From positions 1 to 30,864 of the forward strand of contig JAJPJU010000073.1 in the NCBI GenBank assembly GCA_021324035.1: 30,864 nucleotides of DNA, written 5' to 3'. A program made the translations under genes and the position numbers. Shown one piece after another: positions 7,569-16,500 of the stretch. Below the pieces are notes generated by a model, which was not told where the DNA came from, searched no databases, and saw nothing but the letters and a program-made list of their open reading frames with translations. The stretch comes from Spartobacteria bacterium. Lineage in GTDB: Bacteria > Verrucomicrobiota > Verrucomicrobiia > Chthoniobacterales > UBA10450. Numbering within the stretch: position 1 is the first letter of the stretch; the number at the start of each line of letters is the position of its first letter.

Positions 7569-8258
7569 TTATCCTCCGAGTAAAATGGCAACGCCGACCA
7601 GAATGAGACCAATCGTCACCATTGCCGACCCTGCTACGAACCGGTTAGCCCCGGCGTATTGCCCCCACTTTTGTCCAACCAAAAAGAGCAGGACGAGGAG
7701 AAGAAAGTTGGAAACGCGAAGAGCGAAACGCGGTTGCGAGAAAATGAAGAACGGAATTGCCGCTGGCAAACACGATACAAAAACCAGCCAAAAGCAGGCG
7801 AGAGCGCCATAAATATCTTCTTTCGTTAGCGCCTTCGTCGCGATCTTCGCTTGCGCGATGTGCTTGAGGACTGAACGGCTCAGCGCGTCGGCCTGTTGCG
7901 AATCGAGAAGCTCCTGCAATTCCGGTTCGATTTCCTCCTGGATCAACCTAAGGGCGGCTTGATCGTTAGAAGCGCTCTGCACCGCCCGGACCAAGCGCAC
8001 TTTGCCGCTGCGCACGGTTACGCAATTCATAATGTACATGATTGCGTCAATGATTCCCCAGGCGACGTTGCAGCCGATGGCGGCAACTAGAAGTTGACGC
8101 ACTCCGTGTCGGCCTTCAGCCACCGTCAACCCGGCGGTCAGTGTAACTGTCAGCACCATAATCAAGCCGAATAGGATTTCGCCTAATCGGCTGGCCGGAT
8201 CGAGATACTTTGAAACGAATTTCTGCTGCTTCTGCTCGATTTCGGCCGTCGCGTGCAT
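7569..8258 (-). CDS. VIT1/CCC1-like integral membrane protein, 229 aa
   Basis: This is a multi-pass membrane protein resembling the bacterial VIT1/CCC1-like group. The diagnostic stretches are SRLGEILFGLIMVLTVTLT in the first helix, LLVAAIGCNVAWGIIDAIMY in the second, a central soluble helical insert (about residues 85-150), then AIPFFIF, ALRVSN and a C-terminal pair of helices ending in LLGG. Eukaryotic and plant VIT proteins move Fe(II) or Mn(II); whether these bacterial relatives do is not established. It is the first gene of a tight operon with a secreted beta-barrel-like protein and PPK2. The motif ATCGGACCTT lies 36 bp upstream of the ATG. Fold call is good; transport function is an inference. 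Confidence 0.8.
   Translation of the reverse strand: MHATAEIEQKQQKFVSKYLDPASRLGEILFGLIMVLTVTLTAGLTVAEGRHGVRQLLVAAIGCNVAWGIIDAIMYIMNCVTVRSGKVRLVRAVQSASNDQAALRLIQEEIEPELQELLDSQQADALSRSVLKHIAQAKIATKALTKEDIYGALACFWLVFVSCLPAAIPFFIFSQPRFALRVSNFLLLVLLFLVGQKWGQYAGANRFVAGSAMVTIGLILVGVAILLGG
7572..7577 (-). promoter_or_regulatory. Strong ribosome binding site GGAGGA of the beta-barrel-like gene
   Basis: GGAGGA on the minus strand lies 4 nt before the ATG at 7567, inside the end of the upstream gene. It fixes the start of the secreted protein. Confidence 0.7.
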
Positions 8259-8293
8259 TCAACGAATGTTGCGAGCCAAAGACCCCGCAGGGT

Positions 8294-8303
8294 ATCGGAC
8301 CTT
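8294..8303 (-). promoter_or_regulatory. AAGGTCYNAT motif, site 3, upstream of the VIT-like operon
   Basis: The plus strand reads ATCGGACCTT, the same 10-mer as at 5401-5410. It lies 36 bp before the first codon of the VIT-like gene, in the 86-bp gap after the receiver gene. Confidence 0.45.
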
Positions 8304-8344
8304 AGGCTTATCCAGGAATTTGCACGCAGTCGATCCAGCGGAGA

Positions 8345-8797
8345 TTAATTTTTCGACAATGCCGCCTCAACTCCGGCGAGAAATTCGTCGTCGTCCACCG
8401 GCTTCAGAAAGAAAGCGGACGCGCCCGCGGCGATCGCGTTAGAGCGCACTGCCGGATCGTCCTTGCTGGTCAGAATAACCACACGACTTGCCGGCGAAAT
8501 TGTTTTCAGCCGCTTTTGGACGTCCAGTCCGTTCATTTTCGGCATCAAAATATCGAGCACCACCAGGTGAGGCTGGTAAGTTTTGGCATGCTCCAAAAAC
8601 TCGATCGGATCGACAAATGATTCTACCTTCCAGCCGGCGGATGAAAGAAGCCGGCCGGTAGCTTTCAGGACCGACGGATCATCGTCGACCAGGCAAATCG
8701 TTCGAGTTGCGATATTAGGCGCAGCAACCAAAGTCGGCCTCCCTCCTTCGGCCAGCTGGCCGTTTGGGTAGGAACCGTTGTGCTGTTGTGGCGACAT
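8345..8797 (-). CDS. Receiver-only response regulator, 150 aa
   Basis: This is a single CheY-like receiver domain with no output domain. The acidic pair is in CLVDDDPSVL, the phosphoacceptor aspartate in VVLDILMP, the switch threonine in VVILTSK and the lysine in FFLKPVDDDEF, so it should accept phosphate. The first 30 residues are a Gln/Pro/Gly-rich extension of unknown role. The ATG at 8795-8797 lies inside the previous receiver gene (83-nt overlap in another frame) and has no good ribosome binding site, so the true start may be later. It is the last gene of the signalling cluster. It is likely a phosphorelay intermediate or phosphate sink for the two kinases upstream; that role is inference. 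Confidence 0.9.
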   Translation of the reverse strand: MSPQQHNGSYPNGQLAEGGRPTLVAAPNIATRTICLVDDDPSVLKATGRLLSSAGWKVESFVDPIEFLEHAKTYQPHLVVLDILMPKMNGLDVQKRLKTISPASRVVILTSKDDPAVRSNAIAAGASAFFLKPVDDDEFLAGVEAALSKN

Positions 8798-9131
8798 ATT
8801 GTTTAATCAAATCAACCAGTTCCCTGTCCGGAAGCATCTGACGCGCCGGATTCCGGTGAGGTTTAAGAGCAATAATTGTCCAGGTCGCAGGCGAGATCTC
8901 TCTGAGGCGGGCCCTGATTTCCAAGCCCCGCGCCCGCGGTCCACCGTAATCAAGGATTGCGACGTCAGGGGAATGGGTCCGCACATAATTTAAAAACGTA
9001 TCTGGATCCGTAAATGGTCGGGTCTGCCAGCCAACTGACGACAAGACGCGATTTGTCGTTTCGAGATGCGATGCGTCATCATCCAGCACGCAGACGCTGA
9101 TTGAATCGGAGTTGGTGGTTAATTGATGCAT
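8715..9131 (-). CDS. Degenerate receiver-domain protein, 138 aa
   Basis: The N-terminal two-thirds is a receiver domain, with VCVLDDDASHL for the acidic pocket and VAILDYGGP for the phosphoacceptor aspartate. The second half departs from the family: the switch Thr/Ser after strand 4 is missing (TIIALKPHRN), and the usual AGA..FL.KP block with its conserved lysine is absent. The protein then runs on through DRELVDLIKQYVAT to a basic tail. I see no single frameshift that would restore the family pattern. The ATG at 9129-9131 is preferred over a TTG at 9218. It overlaps the next receiver gene by 83 nt. It may be a pseudo-receiver or a decaying gene. Confidence 0.7.
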   Translation of the reverse strand: MHQLTTNSDSISVCVLDDDASHLETTNRVLSSVGWQTRPFTDPDTFLNYVRTHSPDVAILDYGGPRARGLEIRARLREISPATWTIIALKPHRNPARQMLPDRELVDLIKQYVATTAQRFLPKRPAGRRREADFGCCA

Positions 9132-9220
9132 TTCTAATCGTCGCCGGTGCACAGGGGCTTCATTCGCCCAACTGCGTTCTTCATATTCAAAGAAGGTAGA
9201 CGGCAGCCGGACATCCAACC

Positions 9221-9234
9221 ATGAGACCTTCGTC
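9221..9234 (-). promoter_or_regulatory. AAGGTCYNAT motif, site 4, upstream of the degenerate receiver gene
   Basis: The plus strand reads ATGAGACCTTCGTC and shares GACCTTCGTC exactly with two other intergenic sites. It lies 90 bp before the ATG at 9131. Confidence 0.45.
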
Positions 9235-9309
9235 GTAGACTGAGTGACGTCCTGCTTTGTCCCGGGTTTTGCCTAACGGATTTCAAATGTGCGACGATGG
9301 TCACCTCTC

Positions 9310-9828
9310 TCAGGAGGACCGCGCGTGTTTGGATAAACGGCGATCGCCCTTCAAGAATGTCTGCGCCCGCTTCATAAGACCCGGCTTTTCCGATAATGGA
9401 TCGCCCAGCGCGCGATGGACCGCAGCCAGGAACTTGGCGTCGTCGAGCGGCTTGATAAAGAAAGCGAAAGCCCCTGCCTGCATCACCGTCGCCTGGGCCG
9501 CGTCATCTTCGTGGCCGGTAATGAAAATCGCGTGGGTCTGGGGCGATCTCGCGCAGAGATGCGCCAACAATTCCATTCCCGTCATTTCCTGCATCCAGAT
9601 GTCCAAAATGGCGAGCGGAACGGAATGCTCCTCCATGTATTTTAATGATTCATCCGGATGGGCAAAGGTGCGGACGCTGAATCCTTCCGACTCGAGCAAT
9701 CGAGCGACCGATTTCAGGACAGACGGATCGTCATCCACCACGCAGATGACTTTCCGCCCGTCTGCTTTTGGACGATCAGGTTTCATTAGCGGCGCGTTGA
9801 CTTGATTGGATGGTGGTTGAATAGGCAT
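9310..9828 (-). CDS. Receiver-only response regulator, 172 aa
   Basis: This is a CheY-like receiver with all key residues: ICVVDDDPSVL, the phosphoacceptor aspartate in LAILDIWM, the switch threonine in AIFITGHEDD and the lysine in FFIKPLDD. The ITGH and acidic-pocket pattern is close to the FixJ-type receiver encoded further upstream in the cluster, which suggests duplication from a common ancestor. A basic C-terminal tail of about 40 residues carries no recognisable DNA-binding domain. The start is uncertain: the ATGs at 9828 and 9786 both lack a clear ribosome binding site. The gene is separated by 412 bp from the FixJ-type gene, so it probably has its own promoter. Confidence 0.9.
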   Translation of the reverse strand: MPIQPPSNQVNAPLMKPDRPKADGRKVICVVDDDPSVLKSVARLLESEGFSVRTFAHPDESLKYMEEHSVPLAILDIWMQEMTGMELLAHLCARSPQTHAIFITGHEDDAAQATVMQAGAFAFFIKPLDDAKFLAAVHRALGDPLSEKPGLMKRAQTFLKGDRRLSKHARSS

Positions 9829-10240
9829 AGGCAGGGGTTTCAGACATTGTTAATTCCATATTCTTCCGGACAAAGCGTTGCCGGCGTGTCCAACAACAAT
9901 AGTGTTGGGTCGGCATCGGGTGGTGAAATTAATGTTGAAAAGGGATGATTCGGAAGGACCGACAGCGCCGAAGCGATTCGATTCAATGAGCCGCCGGACT
10001 CGGTGCCAAATCGTGTGGAAGCCAATGTCGTCCGACCGCTTGGGTCGAGATCAGTAAGTAAATTTATCACGCTGCCACTTAATTCGTCTGACAAGGAAAC
10101 GGGAATCAGACGTTCGTCCTACGTCTAAAGGCGGACTCCGTATCGGCCTAACAACCACGCCAGAAGGAGTGCACGCGATCGATCTTTCCCGGGTCGAACC
10201 AGATGTGCTCAGCTTGGTGGAGCCGAACCGGCCGCTGCGG
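9829..10240. other. 412-bp intergenic stretch within the signalling cluster
   Basis: No convincing gene is present. An 84-codon minus-strand frame (9840-10094) begins at a TTG without a ribosome binding site and resembles nothing I know. The stretch probably holds the promoter of the receiver gene starting at 9828. GTCCTACGTC at 10116-10125 is an imperfect relative of the GACCTTCGTC motif seen elsewhere. Inverted AGCCG/CGGCT arms at 10221-10242 overlap the end of the FixJ-type gene but have no T-run. Confidence 0.5.
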
Positions 10241-10888
10241 CTAATCAACTTTCGTGCCGGAGGACGTTTGAACTGTGACGATGCCGGCCTTCTGCACCAG
10301 CCTAACGAGTTCAGCCACCGAGGTAACGCCGAGCTTTTGCATTACCCTGCCCCGGTGAACTTTCACCGTTTTCTCGGCCATGCCGAGTTCGGCGCCGATC
10401 TGTTTGTTCAACATTCCGGTAATCACGAGTTGCATCACTTCGAACTCGCGCGGCGTCAGCAGATCGAGCAAACGCCTGGCTTCACTCTGCTCCGCAGTGC
10501 GGCGTCGCTGCTCGGTCGAACGGGCGATGGCGCGCTCGACGCATTTCAAAAGCTCCCGCGGTTTGAATGGTTTCGGAAGAAAATCTACCGCGCCTGCCTT
10601 CATCACCTGCGCGCACATCGGAATGTTGCCGTGACCGGTAATAAAGATGAGCTGCTCCTGGCGGCGCCGTTGAATCAATGCTTCTTGAAACTCAAGGCCA
10701 TTCAAACCGGGCATTTGCACGTCGACGATCAGGCAGGTCGGTCCAGGGTGGGCCGCACGGGCGAGAAAATCGGTAGCCGATTTGAAGACTTCACTTTCAT
10801 AATCGGCCGAATTCAACAATCGCTTTAAGCTTTTGCGCACCGATTCATCGTCATCGATCACGAACACGAGCGAGGTTTGGAAGCTCAT
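10241..10888 (-). CDS. FixJ/NarL-type response regulator (receiver plus LuxR-type HTH)
   Basis: This is the DNA-binding output of the local two-component systems. The receiver (residues about 5-120) has VFVIDDDESVRKS, the phosphoacceptor aspartate in LIVDVQMPGLNG, the threonine in IFITGHGNIPM and the lysine in FLPKPFKPREL. A linker rich in Arg and Glu leads to a LuxR-type helix-turn-helix (about 140-205): LLTPREFEVM, NKQIGAELGMAEKTVKVHRGRVMQKL. Length and motifs match the FixJ class, transcription activators that dimerise on phosphorylation. Its ATG overlaps the kinase stop (ATGA at 10885-10888), so the two proteins are made together and are almost certainly cognate partners. Target genes are not known; the repeated motif described in the findings is one candidate. 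Confidence 0.96.
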   Translation of the reverse strand: MSFQTSLVFVIDDDESVRKSLKRLLNSADYESEVFKSATDFLARAAHPGPTCLIVDVQMPGLNGLEFQEALIQRRRQEQLIFITGHGNIPMCAQVMKAGAVDFLPKPFKPRELLKCVERAIARSTEQRRRTAEQSEARRLLDLLTPREFEVMQLVITGMLNKQIGAELGMAEKTVKVHRGRVMQKLGVTSVAELVRLVQKAGIVTVQTSSGTKVD

Positions 10889-13509
10889 TTTGAAATCTCT
10901 TTACTGATCGGCAGTGTAAAATGAAATCGTGCGCCGCCGCCATTTGCATTATCCGCGTCGATCGAGCCGCCGTGGGCTTCGATGATGGAGCGAACGATGG
11001 CCAGGCCCATTCCCAAGCCTTCTTTCTTGGTAGTAAAGAACTGCTCGAATAGCCGTGCCCGGGTTGCGTCGGAAAGACCGACCCCATAATCTCGCACCGC
11101 AACGCAAACCGTTTCATCGCCATTCTTTTCGGTGGTAAGTTCTACCTTTCGTTTGTTGGCCGGCTTGTCGCGCATCGCCTCGAATGCGTTGCCAACCAGA
11201 TTGACCAGGACTTGTTGGATTTGAGTCGGGTCGCCCACAACCGCCGGCAAGTTATTCGCGAGCGATACTTTCACCTCGCAAGAATGCACCATCGCATCGG
11301 CTCGAACCATATGCGCCACGCTCGTCACAAGGTCATTTACGCTGATCAACTGACGAATTGCGTCACCCCTCTTGATCGTATTCCGTACGTTGCGAATGAT
11401 GTTATTGGCGCGCATTCCATCTGACGCCACGTCCACCAGGATCTCGCGAAGAGTGTCGAGGTCTGCCTTTCCTTTATCCATGAAGCGCATTCCCGCATTG
11501 GCATTACTCACAATCGCCGAAAGAGGCTGGTTCAGTTCATGAGCGAGAGAGGCAGTCATCTCGCCAAGCAAACTGACCCGGCTGAGAAGATTGATTTGCT
11601 CGCGCTGCCGTCGCGCTTCTTCTTCTGCTTTTTTGCGACGAGAGATGTCGACGAAAATAACTACAGCGCCCACCATCCGGCCTTGGTCTAGGACGGGAGT
11701 GCTCGAGTACTCGACCGGGAAGCTGGTGCCGTCCTTTCGCCAGAACACCTCGGTGGACACGCGATGCACCGCCCCGTCCCGATAGGCGGCGTAAACCTTG
11801 CATTCTTCATTTGGATAAGGGCTACCGTCAGGCTTGGTATGATGCCACATACTGTGGCTGTGACGGCCGAGCAGCTCTTCGGGTTCGTAACCGAGCATCT
11901 TCGCCGCGGCCGCGTTGACAAACGTATGGTTGCCCTTCAAATCCAATCCAAGAATTCCTTCCGCCGCCGAATTCAGAATGAGTTCGTTACGCTGACTCAA
12001 TTCCGCCACGCTTTGCTCCGCGAGTTTACGATCGGTTACATCCATCGAGACTCCGAGTAATCGAGTGAGCTCGCCCCGTTCATCGGCGATACAGCGGGCC
12101 CGCGCGCCAATCCAGCGGACCGTTCCGTCCGGCAACAGCGTGCGATACTCCAATTCGTACCCGCCTTGCGTTTGAATTGCATGCTTGACCACAGAATCGC
12201 GCAGGGCCCGATCTTGGGGATGAACACGTTCCTGAAAAATTTGATAAGTGACTGGGATATCGTGGTCGAAGTGAAACAGTTCTCGCACTTTGTCAGATAT
12301 CCAGAGCTCGTTGGTTTCAGTGTCTAATTCCCATACTCCAAGGTGCGCAGCCTCTGCCGCTAGCGTCACGCGCTCCTCAAACTCGTGCAACGCTTTTTGC
12401 TGCTTCAGCAAATCCGTGACATCCACGCAAGCGCCGATGTATCCGCGAAATTCTCCGTTGACGCCATATCTTGGCCTACCCGTATCGGTCAGAAAGCGGT
12501 ATTCACCGTCGTGCCGCCTCAGCCGATACTTCATGGTAAATGATTCCCGGGCATCAAATGCGGTGACGTAGGTTTTCAAACAATTCTCGAAGTCATCGAC
12601 GTAGACTCCTTCCGTCCAGCCATTCCCGAGTTCTTGTTCCATTGTGCGACCGGTAAATTCGAGCCAGGTTTTGTTTAAGAAAGTGCAAAGCTTGTCCGTC
12701 GTCGCCATCCAGATCATCACCGGCGCAGCGTCCGCCATGGTGCGGAAACGTTCCTCGCTCTCGTGAAGCCAAGCTTCACTCAAGTGAAGTTTTTGCGCGA
12801 TCTCTCCGGCGCGAAATAAATCGGCGCCAAGCTCAAAAGCCATCGCGAAAAGGATTGCGGCAAAAGGAAAACTAACCAGGTAGGGGACAGAGACGATCTG
12901 GCGATGAGTCAGCGCGGTCAGACCCGCCGCCAGGAGCACGAAGAATGCGATGCTGCCGCCAACCACTATCGCCCGCCGCCGGCTGTCAGCTGTTCCTTGC
13001 CGCCACAAACTAATCGACGCATCGATGACGAACATGAGCAGCAGCAGCGAACTTAGTTCGCTCACCCGCGTCCACAAATTCACCACACCAATTGGCCCGG
13101 CGACGGTCTCGCCTAACAAGTGGACCTCCCGAACGCCGGCAATTGCCGGAAAGTTTGCGCCCGGCGGAGACATGAACGTAACGATTAGAGTAATCAATCG
13201 AAGGGCGCATGCGCTCAGGCCCAGCCAAAGGCGGCCCGTCCGAAAATAGAACCGAACGAAACCAACAAGCCCGATCACCAGAACTGAAACAGGAACATAG
13301 GTCCACCGTCGCGCGGCAATGTAATGCGCGGAATCCGAAGACTGCATCATGAATAGTTCCCCGATTGCGATCCCGATCACTGCGGCGGCGGCGAGCACAA
13401 AAAATAAATGCGCACCTCGTCTTTGCCAGATCCCAACCAGGAGATGGGGCAATGCGAGGATTACGCATCCTCCAATCAACATCGCCCAGACGAACGTGAC
13501 CCAGCTCAT
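10885..13509 (-). CDS. Membrane PAS histidine kinase with 7-TM-like sensor, 874 aa
   Basis: This is a sensor histidine kinase. Residues 1-245 hold about seven hydrophobic helices. Three PAS domains follow (about 250-375, 378-500 and 505-630), each of the first two with a PAC-like end (VDVTD). Then comes a kinase core of the FixL/HPK4 style: phosphoacceptor His657 in LAHELNQPLSAIVSN, N-box near Asn774, DYGVGL (G1) and GLGMGLAI (G2). The downstream FixJ-type regulator overlaps it as ATGA. The start is supported because the paralogous kinase upstream begins with the same MSWVT. Both share the first 41 residues (28 identical by eye), PAS-1, PAS-2 and the kinase, but the transmembrane sensor and PAS-3 differ. 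The signal sensed is unknown. Confidence 0.95.
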   Translation of the reverse strand: MSWVTFVWAMLIGGCVILALPHLLVGIWQRRGAHLFFVLAAAAVIGIAIGELFMMQSSDSAHYIAARRWTYVPVSVLVIGLVGFVRFYFRTGRLWLGLSACALRLITLIVTFMSPPGANFPAIAGVREVHLLGETVAGPIGVVNLWTRVSELSSLLLLMFVIDASISLWRQGTADSRRRAIVVGGSIAFFVLLAAGLTALTHRQIVSVPYLVSFPFAAILFAMAFELGADLFRAGEIAQKLHLSEAWLHESEERFRTMADAAPVMIWMATTDKLCTFLNKTWLEFTGRTMEQELGNGWTEGVYVDDFENCLKTYVTAFDARESFTMKYRLRRHDGEYRFLTDTGRPRYGVNGEFRGYIGACVDVTDLLKQQKALHEFEERVTLAAEAAHLGVWELDTETNELWISDKVRELFHFDHDIPVTYQIFQERVHPQDRALRDSVVKHAIQTQGGYELEYRTLLPDGTVRWIGARARCIADERGELTRLLGVSMDVTDRKLAEQSVAELSQRNELILNSAAEGILGLDLKGNHTFVNAAAAKMLGYEPEELLGRHSHSMWHHTKPDGSPYPNEECKVYAAYRDGAVHRVSTEVFWRKDGTSFPVEYSSTPVLDQGRMVGAVVIFVDISRRKKAEEEARRQREQINLLSRVSLLGEMTASLAHELNQPLSAIVSNANAGMRFMDKGKADLDTLREILVDVASDGMRANNIIRNVRNTIKRGDAIRQLISVNDLVTSVAHMVRADAMVHSCEVKVSLANNLPAVVGDPTQIQQVLVNLVGNAFEAMRDKPANKRKVELTTEKNGDETVCVAVRDYGVGLSDATRARLFEQFFTTKKEGLGMGLAIVRSIIEAHGGSIDADNANGGGARFHFTLPISKEISK

Positions 13510-13585
13510 GGCTTAAAAAGAGAGCACAAACTCAGGGGTGACGACCGAGTGTTCGAAATCATAAACCCGAGCGGGCCTTTAGAAA

Positions 13586-16500
13586 TCATTTTAGAACCTC
13601 TTTGCTGACCGGCAGTACGAAATGAAATCGTGCGCCGCCGTCTTTCACGTTCTCCGCTTCGATCGTGCCGCCATGAGCTTCGATGATCGAGCGGACAATG
13701 GCCAGGCCCATTCCCAGGCCTTCCTCTCTTGTGCTAAAGAACTGCTCGAACAGCCGTTCTCGCGCCTCACCGGAAATACCGACGCCATAGTCCCGCACGA
13801 TAACCCCGATTGTTTCATCGCCACTTCTTTCCGTGGTGACTTCTACCTTTCTTTTGTTGAGGGGCTTATGGCGCATGGCCTCGAACGCATTGCTGACCAG
13901 ATTGATCAGGACTTGTTGGATTTGGGTGGGGTCGCCCTCGATGGCCGGCAGATTCTTCGCCAGGGATGTTTTCACTTCGCACGAATGCTGCGCGGCATCG
14001 GGCTGAACCATGTGAGCCACGTTCGCCACTACCTCATTTAAGCTTATCAGTTGGCGGATCGCGCCTCCTTTCTTAATCGTGTTACGGACATTACGAATGA
14101 TCTCGTTGGCCCGGCGACCATCTGCCGCCACGTCGACCAGAATCTCGCGAAGTGTTTCGGGATCCGACTTGTCTTTATCAATGAAACGCATTCCCGCATT
14201 GGCGTTACTGACAATGGCCGAAAGCGGCTGATTGAGTTCATGGGCAATGGATGCGGTCATTTCTCCTAACAAACTAACTCGAGTCAGAAGATCGATTTGT
14301 TCGCGTTGACGCCGCGCCTTCGCTTCGGCCGCCTTGCGCGCCGAAATATCCACTACCGTTGCCAAGATCAACAGACCCTGCGGCGTTTTAATCGGATTTA
14401 GACCGATCTCGACCGGAAACTCGCTACCATCCTTTCGCCGCGCAACCACCTCGCGCTCCGCGCCGAGCGTCATTGTCTTGGGGGCAGCGAAGAATTTGTC
14501 TCGAATAGCTGGATGGCGTGGCGCGACATGATCTGGCACCAGGATGTCGATCGATTTTCCAACAAGTTCATTGCGCCAGTAATTGAACAGTTTTTCGGTT
14601 TGAGCATTCACCAGGACAATTCGCCCCTGTCGGTCGACCAAAATTGTCCCGCTCGGGGCGGCTTCAGTCGCGAGCTGAAAAAGTTCCTGAGCCTGTTTCC
14701 GTTCGGTCACATCCATCGAGACGCCGAGCAAACGGGTAAGATTTCCCTTCTCATCGCTTACACAATGGGCCCGGCCACTCATCCAACAGACCGTTCCATC
14801 TGGAAGCAAAACGCGGTATTCAATTTCACAGCCACCTTGGGTTTCGATCGCGCGTTCCAGAGCCGCATTCGTCATTGCCCGATCCTCCGGATGAACACGA
14901 TCTTTGAATTCAGCGTAGGTAACTGGCCCTTCGAACTGGAATTGCAAAAGTTCCCGCACTTTGTCAGACACCCACAGCTCTTTAGTCTCGGTATTTAACT
15001 CCCAGACTCCGAGATGCGCAGTCTCGGCCGCGAGGGTGACGCGCTCCTCGAATTCATGCAGCTTCCTTTCTTGCTCCAGCAGATCCGTGACATCTACACA
15101 GGCGCCGATATACCCGCGGAAATTTCCGCGAGGCCCAAATCGCGGCACTCCGCTGTCCGTTATAAAGCGATATTCGCCGTCATGGCGTCTAAGGCGATAC
15201 TTCATCATGAACGGCTTACGCGCATCAAACGCCGTGATGTACGTCTCAAGACACTTCTCGAAGTCATCGAGATGGACTCCTTCCGACCAGCCATTACCGA
15301 GTTCTAGCTCCATTTTCCTTCCCGTGAATTCGAGCCAGGCTTTGTTGAAGAAAGTGCAAAGCTTGTCCGGCCCGGCCATCCAGATCATGACCGGCGCGGC
15401 GTCAGCCGTGCTTTGGAATCGCTTCTCGCTTTCAATCAGAGAACGCTCCGCGCGATGGCGTTTGATGAGATTAGCCACCAGGCCAACGATAAGCAGCGCC
15501 TGGACGGCGAAAATGGAAAGACCGGCGAGGATCCAATTGCGATATTGTTCCCAAACGGTCGGCGAGCGATAGAGAATTGTGCTTCCTGCTGGGAGAGATT
15601 TCTCGTCGATGCTCCACTTTTGCAACTCGCGCCAATCGTAGCGGGGCGGAAGAGGCTCGATTATTTTGGGCGGAAAGCTCGAGGCTGGCTCGCCATGCAA
15701 AATCCGGATGGCCACTTCTGCCGCTTCCCTTCCGATACGCTCGCTTTGATAAAGGCGGCCACCGACAATTCCTAAACCGAGTTGATGTTCGAAAATGGAA
15801 TTAATCGGCGCCTTCGCCACCTCGTGGAGACGCTTCAAAGCTTCATCGGCATTGTGAGTAACACCGAGCGAATCGCGCAGCAGCAGTAATACAAAAATGT
15901 AGGAGTCTCGTGGCAGGCTGGCCGCTCGTTCCAGCATCTGGTCAAAGGAAAGATCGTCTAAATAAATAAAGTTAATCCGGCTCGCCAGCGGCTCGGCCGC
16001 CCTCCGAAATACGTCCCGCCAATGTTGCTCGAGCGGCGTCGCACCTACGACCACGGCGATGTTCTTCGTCCTCGGCGCTATTTTCAGCATGTCCTCGATC
16101 AGACCGGGAATGTCGAAAACCTCGCCGATATAGGCCGCGTTTTTTTCGAGTGCGCCCGTCGGCAATAACCGCTGATCCACCGAGGTATAAAGAATAGGAG
16201 TTTTCGGAAAGAGGCGGTCACGATACTCCGCCACGAAGATCGATGCAGGCGCTCCGATTGGCACGACCAGATCCGGCTGCCATCTGGCTTGTCTTGTTCG
16301 CAGATACTCGACAATCCCCTCCTGCGCCTCCCGATCGGCGTAGCGCGCCATATCGAGCGAAACCTCATCCAGATCGACCGGCTCGCCCATTTTCTCCACT
16401 AGCGCAGTCTCGAATGCCCGCGAATGCACTGTGAAAGGCGGCGCCTCGCTACTGAAGGAATGTACGATGAGGACGCGTTTCGGCTCCGCCCCTGCCGCGC

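Noticed and set aside
9840..10094. 84-codon minus-strand frame between the FixJ-type and receiver genes
   Set aside because: It starts at a TTG without a ribosome binding site, the product resembles no family I know, and the region is more naturally a promoter spacer.
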